Source of the DNA: Pseudoflavonifractor sp. MSJ-37
GTDB taxonomy: Bacteria; Bacillota; Clostridia; Oscillospirales; Oscillospiraceae
Length of the DNA stretch: 64,000 nucleotides
Assembly: GCF_018917965.1 (NCBI RefSeq)
Contig: NZ_JAHLPP010000001.1
Span: forward strand, 806,001 to 870,000
Direction: 5' to 3'
Shown: positions 7,992 through 16,092 of the stretch, piece after piece
Numbering within the stretch: the stretch's first letter is position 1
Layout of the letters: each line of letters begins with the position of its first letter
The notes under the pieces: generated by a model
Told to the model about the DNA's origin: nothing
The model's database searches: none
Seen by the model: only the letters and a program-made list of their open reading frames with translations
Made by a program: the position numbers and the translations under genes

Positions 7992-10071
7992 GGGACCGAT
8001 CCTGGCGGCCGCCGCTCTGATGGCAGGGAGCGTCCTGTTGTGCGGAGGAGCCAAGGATATCGCGTGGGCGATAAAGTGCGATGAGTTCACGCTGAAAGCG
8101 GGAGACTATCAGGATGACTATCGTTTCCGCGATACGGTCTCAGACGTGCTCCAGCAGCTGCTCTGGGCCGGGGCGGGTGGAGATGTCCCGGCCTCCGGCG
8201 ACTATCAGCTTCGGGGCTTCGTCTACTGCGTCACCAAGGATGGCGGCGTGGTGACTCAGAACGATGAACAGATCCAGAGCGACATCGAGAAGGGCGCAGG
8301 AGACGGGTATCAGTTCCGGCTCCACTATGCGGACGGCAAGGTCCGGCTCTGGAAGCACGAGGCGGAGGTCGATCTCTATCGGACGGCCTATTATTGGGGC
8401 ACCGATGGTGACGAGTGGTATCTGCCTGGCTACCGGGATGTGGACACCTGGACCTTTTTGAGGGATTCGATCTATACCAGCGGATACGAAGAAACGACAG
8501 TGACAGAGGATGGCGACTGGGTATACACCTCGAATACGAGCAGTGAGACGCCGATGCCGGAAGAGGATGGCGCGATCCGTCGGAGCGACGTGGATGGCGT
8601 GGAGGTCTTTCTGGCCGTGCCGGCCGGAACGATCCGCAGAGACAGTACCCTGGGCCAGATCGAGTACCAGATCCATGATCAGGTCAGAAAGAACTATCAG
8701 TCCATCGCGGCGGTATCGGTCGGAGCGGTCCTCCTGCTCCTGCTGGCCTGGAAGGGACGGAGTGCGCTCCTAGAGGCTATCCGAGGTCTGCGCAGATGGA
8801 TCCGTGGTCTGTGGCTGGAGTGGAAGCTAACGGCGCTCTTAGCCTCTGGAGCGTGGCTGGCGGTCTGCGGCTGGCGGTACTTAGGAAGTACCGTCATCAC
8901 GGTGGCCGCGGCCGCTATCTTTGCTCTGTGTGTGCTGGACCTGCGTGAGGACAAGGAAGACCTCTGGGCCAACAGCTTCGTGCGCTGGCTGGAACGGCAG
9001 GAGCTCCCACTCCAGAAGAAGCTGTTGAAGCGTGGGGCGCTGGATCTGGCCGGAGGGCTGATCTTGGCCGCCGGTGCGGCGGTATGCGACCTCTTCCTGC
9101 TGTTCTGGATCGGCTATCGCGGCATCATCATCCTGACCTTGGTGCCGATCTCGATCGGCATCCTCGGTATCTTCCTGCTGGTACGGCTCTTCGCCGCCTG
9201 GCGGGAGCAAAAAGCTCTGGCCGCCAATCTGGGGAAGCTCCAGAGCGGAGTGGAGGCTATGGCGGCCGGCCATTATGACGCGGACTGGACCGCTCTGGCC
9301 GACAGCGACCTGCGGGGTATGGCTGCCGGACTGAGCCGGGTCCAGGACGGGATCCAGACGGCCGTGGAGGAACGGACCCGAAGCGAGCGGATGAAGATCG
9401 AACTGGTGGCCAATGTCTCCCACGACCTCAAGACACCATTGACCTCTATCCTCAGCTATGCGGACCTGCTGGCCCGGGAAGAGGATCTGCCCGACCATGT
9501 GCGGGACTATGTGACCATCCTGAACGCCAAGGCTCAGCGGCTCAAGACGATGGTGCAGGAGGTGTTCGAGGTCAGCAAGGCCGCCTCCGGCGATCTGGAG
9601 CTCCACTGGGAGGAACTGGATCTTGGCAAGCTCCTGCGGCAGACGCTGGCCGACCAGCAGGAGGCCATCGATGCCAGCGGGCTCCGTTTCAAGACGACCA
9701 TCCCGGTGGATCCGGTGCCGGTGCGGGGCGATGGAGACCGGCTCTACCGGGTGTTCCAGAATCTGATCCAGAACGTCCTGCGCTACGCACTGGAGGATTC
9801 CCGGGTCTATCTCACACTAGAGGTAGAGGGGGACACGGCCAGGGTGCTGGTCCAAAACATCTCCAAAGAGGAACTCCCGCGGGACAAGGACTTCACTGCC
9901 CGGTTCGTCCGGGGAGACGAGAGCCGGACGGACGGGGGGAGCGGCCTTGGCCTGGCGATCGCCAAGAGCTTCACGGAGGCTTGCGGCGGACAGCTCCAGG
10001 TCCGAACGGATGCGGACCTCTTCACGGCGGAGGTGCGGCTCTCGGTAAGCCCCAGTGATGCTAAGACGTGA
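7966..10071 (+). CDS. Membrane sensor histidine kinase
   Basis: A 701-residue sensor kinase, partner of the preceding regulator. Layout: an N-terminal helix (about 10-30), an extracytoplasmic domain of about 210 residues, then a cluster of hydrophobic helices between about residues 245 and 410 (four or five segments), a HAMP-like linker, a HisKA domain with phospho-acceptor His486 in NVSHDLKTPLTSIL, and a HATPase domain with the N box (NLIQNVLRYAL) and G box (GGSGLGLAIAKSF). The start is TTG 7966, which has AAGGTGG 9 bases upstream and overlaps the regulator gene by 26 bases; the next in-frame ATG (8020) lies inside the first helix and has no box. The multi-helix middle region is unusual for a two-helix VanS-type kinase. 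Signal unknown. Confidence 0.9.
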   Translation: MDTRWRKNRGPILAAAALMAGSVLLCGGAKDIAWAIKCDEFTLKAGDYQDDYRFRDTVSDVLQQLLWAGAGGDVPASGDYQLRGFVYCVTKDGGVVTQNDEQIQSDIEKGAGDGYQFRLHYADGKVRLWKHEAEVDLYRTAYYWGTDGDEWYLPGYRDVDTWTFLRDSIYTSGYEETTVTEDGDWVYTSNTSSETPMPEEDGAIRRSDVDGVEVFLAVPAGTIRRDSTLGQIEYQIHDQVRKNYQSIAAVSVGAVLLLLLAWKGRSALLEAIRGLRRWIRGLWLEWKLTALLASGAWLAVCGWRYLGSTVITVAAAAIFALCVLDLREDKEDLWANSFVRWLERQELPLQKKLLKRGALDLAGGLILAAGAAVCDLFLLFWIGYRGIIILTLVPISIGILGIFLLVRLFAAWREQKALAANLGKLQSGVEAMAAGHYDADWTALADSDLRGMAAGLSRVQDGIQTAVEERTRSERMKIELVANVSHDLKTPLTSILSYADLLAREEDLPDHVRDYVTILNAKAQRLKTMVQEVFEVSKAASGDLELHWEELDLGKLLRQTLADQQEAIDASGLRFKTTIPVDPVPVRGDGDRLYRVFQNLIQNVLRYALEDSRVYLTLEVEGDTARVLVQNISKEELPRDKDFTARFVRGDESRTDGGSGLGLAIAKSFTEACGGQLQVRTDADLFTAEVRLSVSPSDAKT

Positions 10072-10081
10072 TCCAAACGGA

Positions 10082-10117
10082 GGCGGGACCGGATATACTG
10101 TCCGGTCCCGCCTTTTT
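10082..10117 (+). terminator. Strong intrinsic terminator after the two-component system
   Basis: GGCGGGACCGGA (10082-10093) and TCCGGTCCCGCC (10101-10112) form a 12-bp stem with a 7-base loop, followed by TTTTT at 10113-10117. Confidence 0.9.
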
Positions 10118-10118
10118 C

Positions 10119-10147
10119 TTTACAGACGCCCCGATGATCGGTATAAT
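10119..10147 (+). promoter_or_regulatory. Promoter of the cobalamin operon
   Basis: TTTACA (10119-10124), 17-base spacer and a perfect TATAAT (10142-10147). It starts 2 bases after the T-run of the preceding terminator and about 15 bases before the riboswitch. Confidence 0.75.
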
Positions 10148-10162
10148 AAGGAACATCGAATA

Positions 10163-10330
10163 AGGTCCAGGGGCGCGGCGTCTGCCGCAAAAAAGGGAAG
10201 CCGGGGAGGTTCCGGCGCAGTCTTACCTCTGCTGTGAACGTGGACGAAGGCGTCAGTATCCATTGGCCTGTGCCGAGAAGGGATGCCGGAGGAGGAAGCG
10301 TGAGCCAGAACACCTGCCCCTTGGATGGAT
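10163..10330 (+). ncRNA. Cobalamin (B12) riboswitch
   Basis: A leader RNA that would bind adenosylcobalamin (or a related corrinoid) and lower expression of the biosynthesis operon when the vitamin is plentiful. The B12 box is present as GAGCCAGAACACCTGCC at 10302-10318 (the family consensus is GAG-x-CAGG-x-ACCTGCC-like). The upstream core element GGGAAGCCGG begins at about 10195 and is followed by a matching strand GGTTCCGGCGCAG. The outer P1 helix can form between CCAGGGG (around 10166-10172) and CCCCTTGG (around 10317-10324). It lies between the operon promoter and cbiD. Boundaries are approximate. Confidence 0.88.
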
Positions 10331-10381
10331 CGAACGTCGCTCTGAGGTGGAGAGCGCCGTCGTTCTCCTATACGGAAAACA

Positions 10382-10408
10382 CGGCCTGCCCAGATGAGGG
10401 GCGGGCCG
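10382..10408 (+). promoter_or_regulatory. Hairpin in the riboswitch expression platform
   Basis: CGGCCTGCCC (10382-10391) pairs with GGGCGGGCCG (10399-10408), a 10-bp stem with one G-U pair. It ends about 18 bases before the cbiD ribosome binding site and is followed by TTCCTATCT rather than a clean T-run. It may act as a weak terminator or as a structure alternating with the aptamer. Confidence 0.5.
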
Positions 10409-10440
10409 TTCCTATCTATGTCCAAAAGGAGGGAGAAGGA

Positions 10441-11604
10441 TTGGCGAAGTTGGAGCACTATATCCCTGTGGGGCGGGGCCGCCTGCGCTGTGGGTATACG
10501 ACCGGCACCTGTGCCGCTGCCGCCGCCCGGGGTGCCGCTGAGGCGCTCCTCACTGGACAGCGGCCTGCGGCGGTCCAGATCGACACGCCGGCCGGGATCC
10601 CGGTGACGGCAGAGCTTGTGGACTGGTCCTCCGGCCCCGGGTGGGCCATGTGTGCGGTACAGAAGGACGGCGGGGACGACCCGGACGTAACGGATGGCAC
10701 GAGGATATATGTGAAGGTATCTCACATTACAGGTACTGATATCATCATAGACGGCGGGGAAGGCGTGGGCCGTGTGACCCGCCCCGGACTGGACCAGCCG
10801 CCTGGTGCGGCGGCGATCAACTCGACGCCCCGCCGGATGATCCTGGAACAGTTGGGAGTAGCCCGAAAGAGCGCCAGAATGGATGGGGGATTGAAGGCGG
10901 TCGTCTCCGTGCCGGAGGGCGCACGGCTGGCGAAAGGGACGTTCAATCCCCGACTCGGGATCCAAGGCGGCATCTCAATCCTGGGGACCAGCGGCATCGT
11001 CCGGCCCATGAGCGAGACGGCGCTGATCGATTCCATCCTCCTGTCACTGGATATGGCCAAGGCCGCCGGAACGACGGACCTGTTGGTGACGCCGGGGAAC
11101 TACGGTGAGGACTATGCCTGGGATCAGCTGTGGCTGGACGTGAGCGGCTCCATCGCATGCAGCAACTATCTGGGAGCAGCCATCGATCATGCGGTGGGGC
11201 TGGGCTTCCAGAGTTTCCTGCTGGTGGGCCATTTGGGCAAACTGGTGAAGGTGGCGGCGGGGGCCATGAACACCCATTCCAAGATGACAGATGGCAGGCG
11301 AGAGACCTTGACAGCCCATGCGGCGCTATGTGGAGCGGACCTTCCGCTCCTGCGGGGCGTGTTCGAGGCCGCCACGACGGACGGCGCGCTGGAGCTGCTG
11401 GGACCCGCTGGGCTGCTGGAGCCGACGATGACCTCTCTGACGACGGCCCTCTATGAAAATCTCCGGCACCGGGCTGGGGAGACCTTGGATATCCAGGCGG
11501 TGGTGTTCTCAGAGCGGTTCGGCCTGTTAGGCCAGACTCCGGGCGCCGCCGCTCTGCTGGAGCGTCATCGGCGCAGAACAGGAACGGAAGGAGAAGGGAC
11601 ATGA
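10441..11604 (+). CDS. cbiD: Cobalt-precorrin-5B C1-methyltransferase CbiD
   Basis: CbiD methylates C-1 of cobalt-precorrin-5B with S-adenosylmethionine in the anaerobic branch of corrin ring synthesis. The protein is 387 residues, normal for the family. It opens with the diagnostic LRCGYTTGTCAAAAARGAAEAL, interrupted here only for length, and contains GGEGVGRVT, NPRLGIQGGISILGTSGIV and a late VGHLGKLVKVAAGAMNTHS segment, all typical. The start is TTG 10441 with AAGGAGG 8-9 bases upstream; the longer in-frame extension would read through the riboswitch and is not coding. It is the first gene of a 13-gene operon; its stop overlaps the next start by 4 bases (ATGA). Confidence 0.95.
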   Translation: MAKLEHYIPVGRGRLRCGYTTGTCAAAAARGAAEALLTGQRPAAVQIDTPAGIPVTAELVDWSSGPGWAMCAVQKDGGDDPDVTDGTRIYVKVSHITGTDIIIDGGEGVGRVTRPGLDQPPGAAAINSTPRRMILEQLGVARKSARMDGGLKAVVSVPEGARLAKGTFNPRLGIQGGISILGTSGIVRPMSETALIDSILLSLDMAKAAGTTDLLVTPGNYGEDYAWDQLWLDVSGSIACSNYLGAAIDHAVGLGFQSFLLVGHLGKLVKVAAGAMNTHSKMTDGRRETLTAHAALCGADLPLLRGVFEAATTDGALELLGPAGLLEPTMTSLTTALYENLRHRAGETLDIQAVVFSERFGLLGQTPGAAALLERHRRRTGTEGEGT

Positions 11605-12359
11605 TCCATTTCATCGGTGCGGGGCCGGGAGCCCCCGACCTGATCACACTGCGGGGCGCGAAGCTCCTGGGGGAGACAGACGTCATCATCTACGCCGGGA
11701 GTTTGGTGAACCCAGCTCTGCTGGACCGCCGAAAAGACGGATGTCAGGTCTATGACAGCGCCTCGATGACGCTGGAAGAGGTCCTGGGCGTCATGGAGAC
11801 AGCGGAGGCAGAGGGAAAGGATACCGTCCGGCTCCACACCGGTGACCCATCTCTCTATGGCGCGATCCGGGAGCAGATGGACGCGCTGGATGCAAAGGGC
11901 ATCCCCTATGATGTGACGCCCGGTGTCTCCTCCTTCTCCGGAGCGGCGGCGGCCCTCCGGGCGGAGTATACCCTCCCGGACGTGTCCCAGAGCGTGATCA
12001 TCACCCGTATGGCGGGGCGCACACCGGTGCCAGAGGGAGAGGGATTGCGCAAGCTGGCCTCCCATGGCTGTACGATGGTACTGTTCCTCTCTACCGGTCT
12101 GCTGGATCAGGTGGAGCGGGAGCTGATGACCGGCGGCTATGCCCCGGAGACTCCGGCGGCCATCGTCTATAAGGCCACCTGGCCAGAGGAAAAGGTGTTC
12201 CGCTGTACGGTGTCTACGCTGGCAGAGACCGCCCGGCGAGAACATATCACCAAGACGGCCCTCATCACGGTAGGCGGCTTCCTTGGAACGGACTATGACC
12301 GCTCCAAGCTCTATGACCCCGCTTTCACACACGGATGCCGCAAGGGGAGCGAGCCATGA
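11601..12359 (+). CDS. cobM: Cobalt-precorrin-4 C11-methyltransferase
   Basis: CbiF/CobM, 252 residues, adds the methyl group at C-11 of the corrin ring from S-adenosylmethionine. It has the tetrapyrrole methylase fold with the N-terminal glycine-rich motif IHFIGAGPGAPDLITLRG and the DVIIYAGSLVNP segment that separates this member from the other ring methylases. The HTGDPSLYGAIREQ motif and VTPGVSSFSGAAA follow. ATG 11601 overlaps the cbiD stop and the gene's own stop overlaps the cbiG start, so translation is coupled on both sides. Confidence 0.94.
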   Translation: MIHFIGAGPGAPDLITLRGAKLLGETDVIIYAGSLVNPALLDRRKDGCQVYDSASMTLEEVLGVMETAEAEGKDTVRLHTGDPSLYGAIREQMDALDAKGIPYDVTPGVSSFSGAAAALRAEYTLPDVSQSVIITRMAGRTPVPEGEGLRKLASHGCTMVLFLSTGLLDQVERELMTGGYAPETPAAIVYKATWPEEKVFRCTVSTLAETARREHITKTALITVGGFLGTDYDRSKLYDPAFTHGCRKGSEP

Positions 12360-13408
12360 GGCTGGCCCTGACCGCCTTCACGAAACAGGGGTGCGCTCTG
12401 GCAGACCGACTGGCAGAGGCCCTGACTAGAGAGGGAGACCTCGTCGTTCGTGCGGCTCCAAACCGTATAGCAAAGATGCTTTACAGCGATTGGCACGACT
12501 ATGAAAGCTTGGCCAGCTGGACCGGGGAACGATTTCGAGACTGCGATGGGCTCCTTTTCGTGGGGGCCTGCGGGATCGCGGTACGGGCCATCGCCCCCTA
12601 TGTACGGGACAAGTTCCAGGACCCGGCTGTGGTCAGTGTAGATGAGGCCGGACACTGGGCCGTACCGCTCCTATCCGGCCATGTGGGCGGCGCTAACGCA
12701 CTGGCGGAACGGGTGGCCCGGCATACAGGCGGCATCGCCGCGGTCTCCACTGCCACGGATGTAGAGGGACGCTTCGCGGTCGACCGCTGGTCTAACTGTA
12801 AAGGATTATGGTTTGACGGAAGAACTGAGGCAAAACAGGTCTCCGCAACGCTCTTGTCTGGTGCGAGAGTAGGACTGACAAGTATATGCCCTATACATGG
12901 AAATTTGCCGGATGGAGTGCGGTACGGACCGGCAGAGGTGGGCATCGCAGTAACATTGGACCCAGAGGCGGCGCCGTTCCCGACGACGCTTCGGCTGATC
13001 CCGCCCGTGCTCAGGATCGGCATCGGGTGCCGCAGAGGGACTCCGGCGGAGACGATCCGGCGGCGGGTGGAGCAGGTCCTGACGGAACACCATCTCTCCC
13101 GGCATGGGGTCGCCCAAGTCGGGACGATCGATCTAAAAAAGGATGAGCCGGGACTTTTGGCGTTTTGCCGGATGTGGGACCTCCCGCTGACAGTCTGGTC
13201 TGCGGAAGAGCTGGCCGCGGTAGAGGGGCGGTTCACTCCATCGGCCTTCGTGAAAGGCGTGACCGGCGTAGATAATGTATGCGAACGGGCCGCTGTCCGG
13301 ACGGGCGGCGACCTGATCGTCCCCAAACAGGCCGGGGAGGGAGTCACCGTGGCGGTGGCCCGCCGTCCCTGGACGATCTCATTCGAGGAGGAGACACCAT
13401 GGGCGTGA
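12356..13408 (+). CDS. cbiG: Cobalt-precorrin-5A hydrolase CbiG
   Basis: CbiG opens the delta-lactone of cobalt-precorrin-5A and releases acetaldehyde, a step specific to the anaerobic pathway. The 350-residue protein shows the N-terminal domain (LALTAFTKQGCALADRL), the central segment with LLSGHVGGANALAERVA, and the C-terminal domain with IGIGCRRGTPAETI and ending VCERAAVRTGGDLIVPK. ATG 12356 sits within the cobM stop and has AAGGGGAG upstream. Its last 10 bases overlap cobJ. Together with cbiD this fixes the pathway as the early-cobalt-insertion route. Confidence 0.93.
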   Translation: MRLALTAFTKQGCALADRLAEALTREGDLVVRAAPNRIAKMLYSDWHDYESLASWTGERFRDCDGLLFVGACGIAVRAIAPYVRDKFQDPAVVSVDEAGHWAVPLLSGHVGGANALAERVARHTGGIAAVSTATDVEGRFAVDRWSNCKGLWFDGRTEAKQVSATLLSGARVGLTSICPIHGNLPDGVRYGPAEVGIAVTLDPEAAPFPTTLRLIPPVLRIGIGCRRGTPAETIRRRVEQVLTEHHLSRHGVAQVGTIDLKKDEPGLLAFCRMWDLPLTVWSAEELAAVEGRFTPSAFVKGVTGVDNVCERAAVRTGGDLIVPKQAGEGVTVAVARRPWTISFEEETPWA

Positions 13409-14133
13409 CAGTGATCGGACTGGGACCGGGCGGCGGTCTGGATATGACGGGCCGGGCCCGTGCCGCATTGGAGGACTGTGACCTGATCGTGGGATATACG
13501 GCATATCTGTCCCTGCTGGATGGGATGTTTCCCGGGAAAGAGCGCCGTTCGACCGGGATGCGGAAAGAGGTGGACCGGTGCCGTATGGCGGTAGAGGAAG
13601 CGCTCCGGGGACGGGAAGTGGCGCTGGTCTGTTCCGGAGACTCTGGGGTCTATGGGATGGCGTCGCTGGTCTACGAGGTCTCTCTGGACTATCCGCCGGT
13701 GGAGATCCATGTGGTGCCGGGGATCACCGCCGCCTGCGGCGGCGCGGCGGTGCTGGGCGCGCCTCTGACTCACGATTTCGCCGTGATCTCCCTTTCGGAC
13801 CTGATGACTCCATGGGAGACCATCGAGCTCCGGCTCACTATGGCGGCCCGGGCCGGGTTCGTACTGGCCCTCTATAATCCAGCCAGCCGGAGCCGCCCAG
13901 ACTATCTCCGGCGGGCCTGTGAGATCCTTCTGCGGGAGCGGGCCTCGGAGACGGTGTGCGGATATGTCCGCAACATCGGCCGGGATGGGGAAGAGGCCCA
14001 TACCTGTACGCTGGCGGAGCTGGGCGATGCCGCGGTGGATATGTTCACTACCGTGTTCGTGGGCAGTCCTCAGACGGTGCTGATCGGCGGGAAGATGGTC
14101 ACGCCCCGGGGCTATCTCCAGCGGGGGCAGTGA
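13399..14133 (+). CDS. cobJ: Cobalt-precorrin-3B C17-methyltransferase (CbiH/CobJ)
   Basis: A 244-residue tetrapyrrole methylase that methylates C-17 and contracts the ring. The first strand and loop are VTVIGLGPGGGLDMTGRA, followed by the family-specific LIVGYTAYL, the CSGDSGVYGMASL motif and VVPGITAACGGAAVLGAPL. The later segment LALYNPASRSRPDYL is characteristic of CobJ/CbiH. ATG 13399 lies inside the end of cbiG and is close to a GAGGAGGAG run. The gene does not carry the extra domain found in CbiGH fusions, and CbiG is a separate gene here. Confidence 0.94.
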   Translation: MGVTVIGLGPGGGLDMTGRARAALEDCDLIVGYTAYLSLLDGMFPGKERRSTGMRKEVDRCRMAVEEALRGREVALVCSGDSGVYGMASLVYEVSLDYPPVEIHVVPGITAACGGAAVLGAPLTHDFAVISLSDLMTPWETIELRLTMAARAGFVLALYNPASRSRPDYLRRACEILLRERASETVCGYVRNIGRDGEEAHTCTLAELGDAAVDMFTTVFVGSPQTVLIGGKMVTPRGYLQRGQ

Positions 14134-14134
14134 C

Positions 14135-14887
14135 ATGGAGGATATCCTGCTGTTCGGCGGCACCACAGAGGGGAGGGAGCTGGCGGAATGGCTCTCGGAC
14201 CGGGGCTGTCCAGTGACCGTATGTGTGGCCACCGACTACGGAGCATCGCTCCTGCCGGCGGGATGTCCGGGCCTGACGGTCCACACAGGCCGGCTGGATG
14301 AGGCGGCCATGGAGGCGATGATGGCCTCCCGTCCGTTCCGGTGCATCATCGATGCCACCCACCCGTATGCCGCGCAGGTGACGACCAATATCCGCGTCTG
14401 CTGTGAGCGGCTGGGTCTGACCTGCCATCGTCTGATCCGGGAGGAGCCGCCGGAGGGAGACTGGCTCCATGCGGACAGCGTGGCCCGGGCTGCGGAATTG
14501 CTCCGGGGCCTGTCCGGGAACGTGCTCCTGACCACCGGGAGCAAGGAGCTGATGCCCTTTGCGGCAGATGACTTGCGGGAACGGTGCTTCCCTAGGGTCC
14601 TGCCCAGCCGTGCTTCTCTGGAGGCCTGCCTGTCCTTAAGGTTCCCGCCGGCCCATATCATCGCCATGCAGGGGCCCTTCAGCCAAGAGCTGGACTGTGC
14701 CCTGATCCGGCAGTTCCAGATCAGGACTGTGGTGACGAAGGCTAGCGGCGGTGCCGGCGGTTTTTGGGAGAAGCTGGCCGCCGCCCGGGAGACGGGCTGT
14801 CAGGTCATCGTCATCGACCGGCCCCTCCGGGAGACCGGTGATACGCTGGAAGAGATCGAGTCGAAGTGGGAGCGTGGGATGCTATGA
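14135..14887 (+). CDS. cobK: Cobalt-precorrin-6A reductase (CbiJ/CobK)
   Basis: Reduces the macrocycle of cobalt-precorrin-6A with a nicotinamide cofactor. The 250-residue protein begins ILLFGGTTEGRELAEWL, the nucleotide-binding opening of the family, and has the IIDATHPYAAQVTTNI motif and the late VVTKASGGAGGFWEKLAAA motif, all diagnostic. It starts 1 base after the cobJ stop and overlaps the next gene by 4 bases. Residues near the C-terminus (IVIDRPL) complete the expected pattern. Confidence 0.94.
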   Translation: MEDILLFGGTTEGRELAEWLSDRGCPVTVCVATDYGASLLPAGCPGLTVHTGRLDEAAMEAMMASRPFRCIIDATHPYAAQVTTNIRVCCERLGLTCHRLIREEPPEGDWLHADSVARAAELLRGLSGNVLLTTGSKELMPFAADDLRERCFPRVLPSRASLEACLSLRFPPAHIIAMQGPFSQELDCALIRQFQIRTVVTKASGGAGGFWEKLAAARETGCQVIVIDRPLRETGDTLEEIESKWERGML

Positions 14888-16092
14888 AAGTCTATCTGAT
14901 CGGCGTGGGCATGGGGGGACTGGATACCCTGACAATGGAGGCCATGCGGGCCATCGAAGAGAGCCAGATCCTCGTGGGCGCGCCTCGTCTGCTGGAGCCC
15001 TGGTCCGATACGAAACGGACCGCCGCACTGATCCGTCCGGCCGAGATCGCCGCCGCCATCGGTCGGGAGGCAGAGGGACCGGTGGCCGTGCTCCTCTCCG
15101 GCGACACCGGGTTCTACAGCGGGGCCAAGGGTCTGCGGCCTCTTCTGGGGGAGCATGAGGTGCGGACCATCCCAGGGATCTCCTCGCTGTCCTATTTCTG
15201 CGCGAAGATCGGCACGGCATGGCAGGACGTGTTCCTGGTCAGCGCCCATGGCCGGGCACACAACGCGGTAGGGGAGATCCAATCCCATCGGCGGACCTTC
15301 CTCCTCACCGGCGGGCAGACCAGCGCGGCGGACATCTGTGTCCAGCTTTGTGAACGGGGGATGAAGGACGTGGAGCTCTGGGTGGGCGAGCGTCTGTCCT
15401 ACCCAGAGGAGCGGATCGTCCACGGCACGGCAGAGGCGCTGGCCGGGGAGGCTTTTTCTGACTTGGCGGTCTTGCTGGCGGAGAATCCGGCTCCGGTGGA
15501 GCGGCCTATGACGGTGCCCGGATATCCGGATGGGGAGTTCCAGCGGGGACAGGTCCCCATGACGAAAGAGGAGATCCGTTCTCTGGTCCTCTCCAAGCTC
15601 CGGCCTGCCCGGGACAGTGTGATCTGGGACGTAGGCGCCGGGACCGGATCGGTCTCGGTGGAATGTGCCCTCTCAGCTCCGGCCGGCGTGGTCTATGCGG
15701 TAGAGCGGGATCCGGAGGCGCTGGAGCTGATCGGCGCCAATGCCGCGGCTCTGGGGGCTGCCAATGTGGTCCCGGTCCATGGGACAGCACCGGAGGCTTT
15801 GGAGGGCTTGGCCGCCCCGGACCGGGTGTTCATAGGAGGGAGCGGCGGTGCGCTGGAGCCGATCCTCCAGTTGGCGCGGAGCCGTACCCCATCCGTCCGG
15901 ATCGCAGTGACGGCCGTGACGCTGGAGACTCTCCAGGAAGCGGTGACCGCCTTTGGCCGGCTGGGCTTCCGGGACGTAGACATCGTACAGGCTTCTATCA
16001 CCCGCACCCGTTCGGCAGGGAGATACCATATGATGGACGCTCAGAACCCGGTCTGGATCATCAGCGGGACCGGCATGGAGACGGCCCCATGA
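14884..16092 (+). CDS. cobL: Fused cobalt-precorrin-7 C5-methyltransferase / precorrin-6 decarboxylating C15-methyltransferase (CbiE-CbiT)
   Basis: A 402-residue two-domain enzyme. Residues 1 to about 200 are a CbiE-type tetrapyrrole methylase (VYLIGVGMGGLDTLT, LVGAPRLLEP, LLSGDTGFYSGAKGL, IPGISSLSYF). From about 215 to the end is a CbiT-type Rossmann methyltransferase with the SAM site SVIWDVGAGTGSVSVECAL and DRVFIGGSGGALEPIL. The fused order matches CobL of aerobic producers, although the operon is otherwise anaerobic; separate cbiE and cbiT are common in clostridia, and fusions also occur. ATG 14884 overlaps cobK. Confidence 0.93.
   Translation: MKVYLIGVGMGGLDTLTMEAMRAIEESQILVGAPRLLEPWSDTKRTAALIRPAEIAAAIGREAEGPVAVLLSGDTGFYSGAKGLRPLLGEHEVRTIPGISSLSYFCAKIGTAWQDVFLVSAHGRAHNAVGEIQSHRRTFLLTGGQTSAADICVQLCERGMKDVELWVGERLSYPEERIVHGTAEALAGEAFSDLAVLLAENPAPVERPMTVPGYPDGEFQRGQVPMTKEEIRSLVLSKLRPARDSVIWDVGAGTGSVSVECALSAPAGVVYAVERDPEALELIGANAAALGAANVVPVHGTAPEALEGLAAPDRVFIGGSGGALEPILQLARSRTPSVRIAVTAVTLETLQEAVTAFGRLGFRDVDIVQASITRTRSAGRYHMMDAQNPVWIISGTGMETAP

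Noticed and set aside
5646-8090. An 814-codon open frame on the minus strand
   Set aside because: Only its last 144-178 codons (cupin and flavodoxin start) are coding. The rest is antisense to the LysR and response-regulator genes, a common effect of high GC.
12598-14232. A 544-codon open frame antisense to cbiG and cobJ
   Set aside because: Low-complexity Ser/Pro/Arg content and no ribosome binding site; the plus-strand genes are unambiguous.
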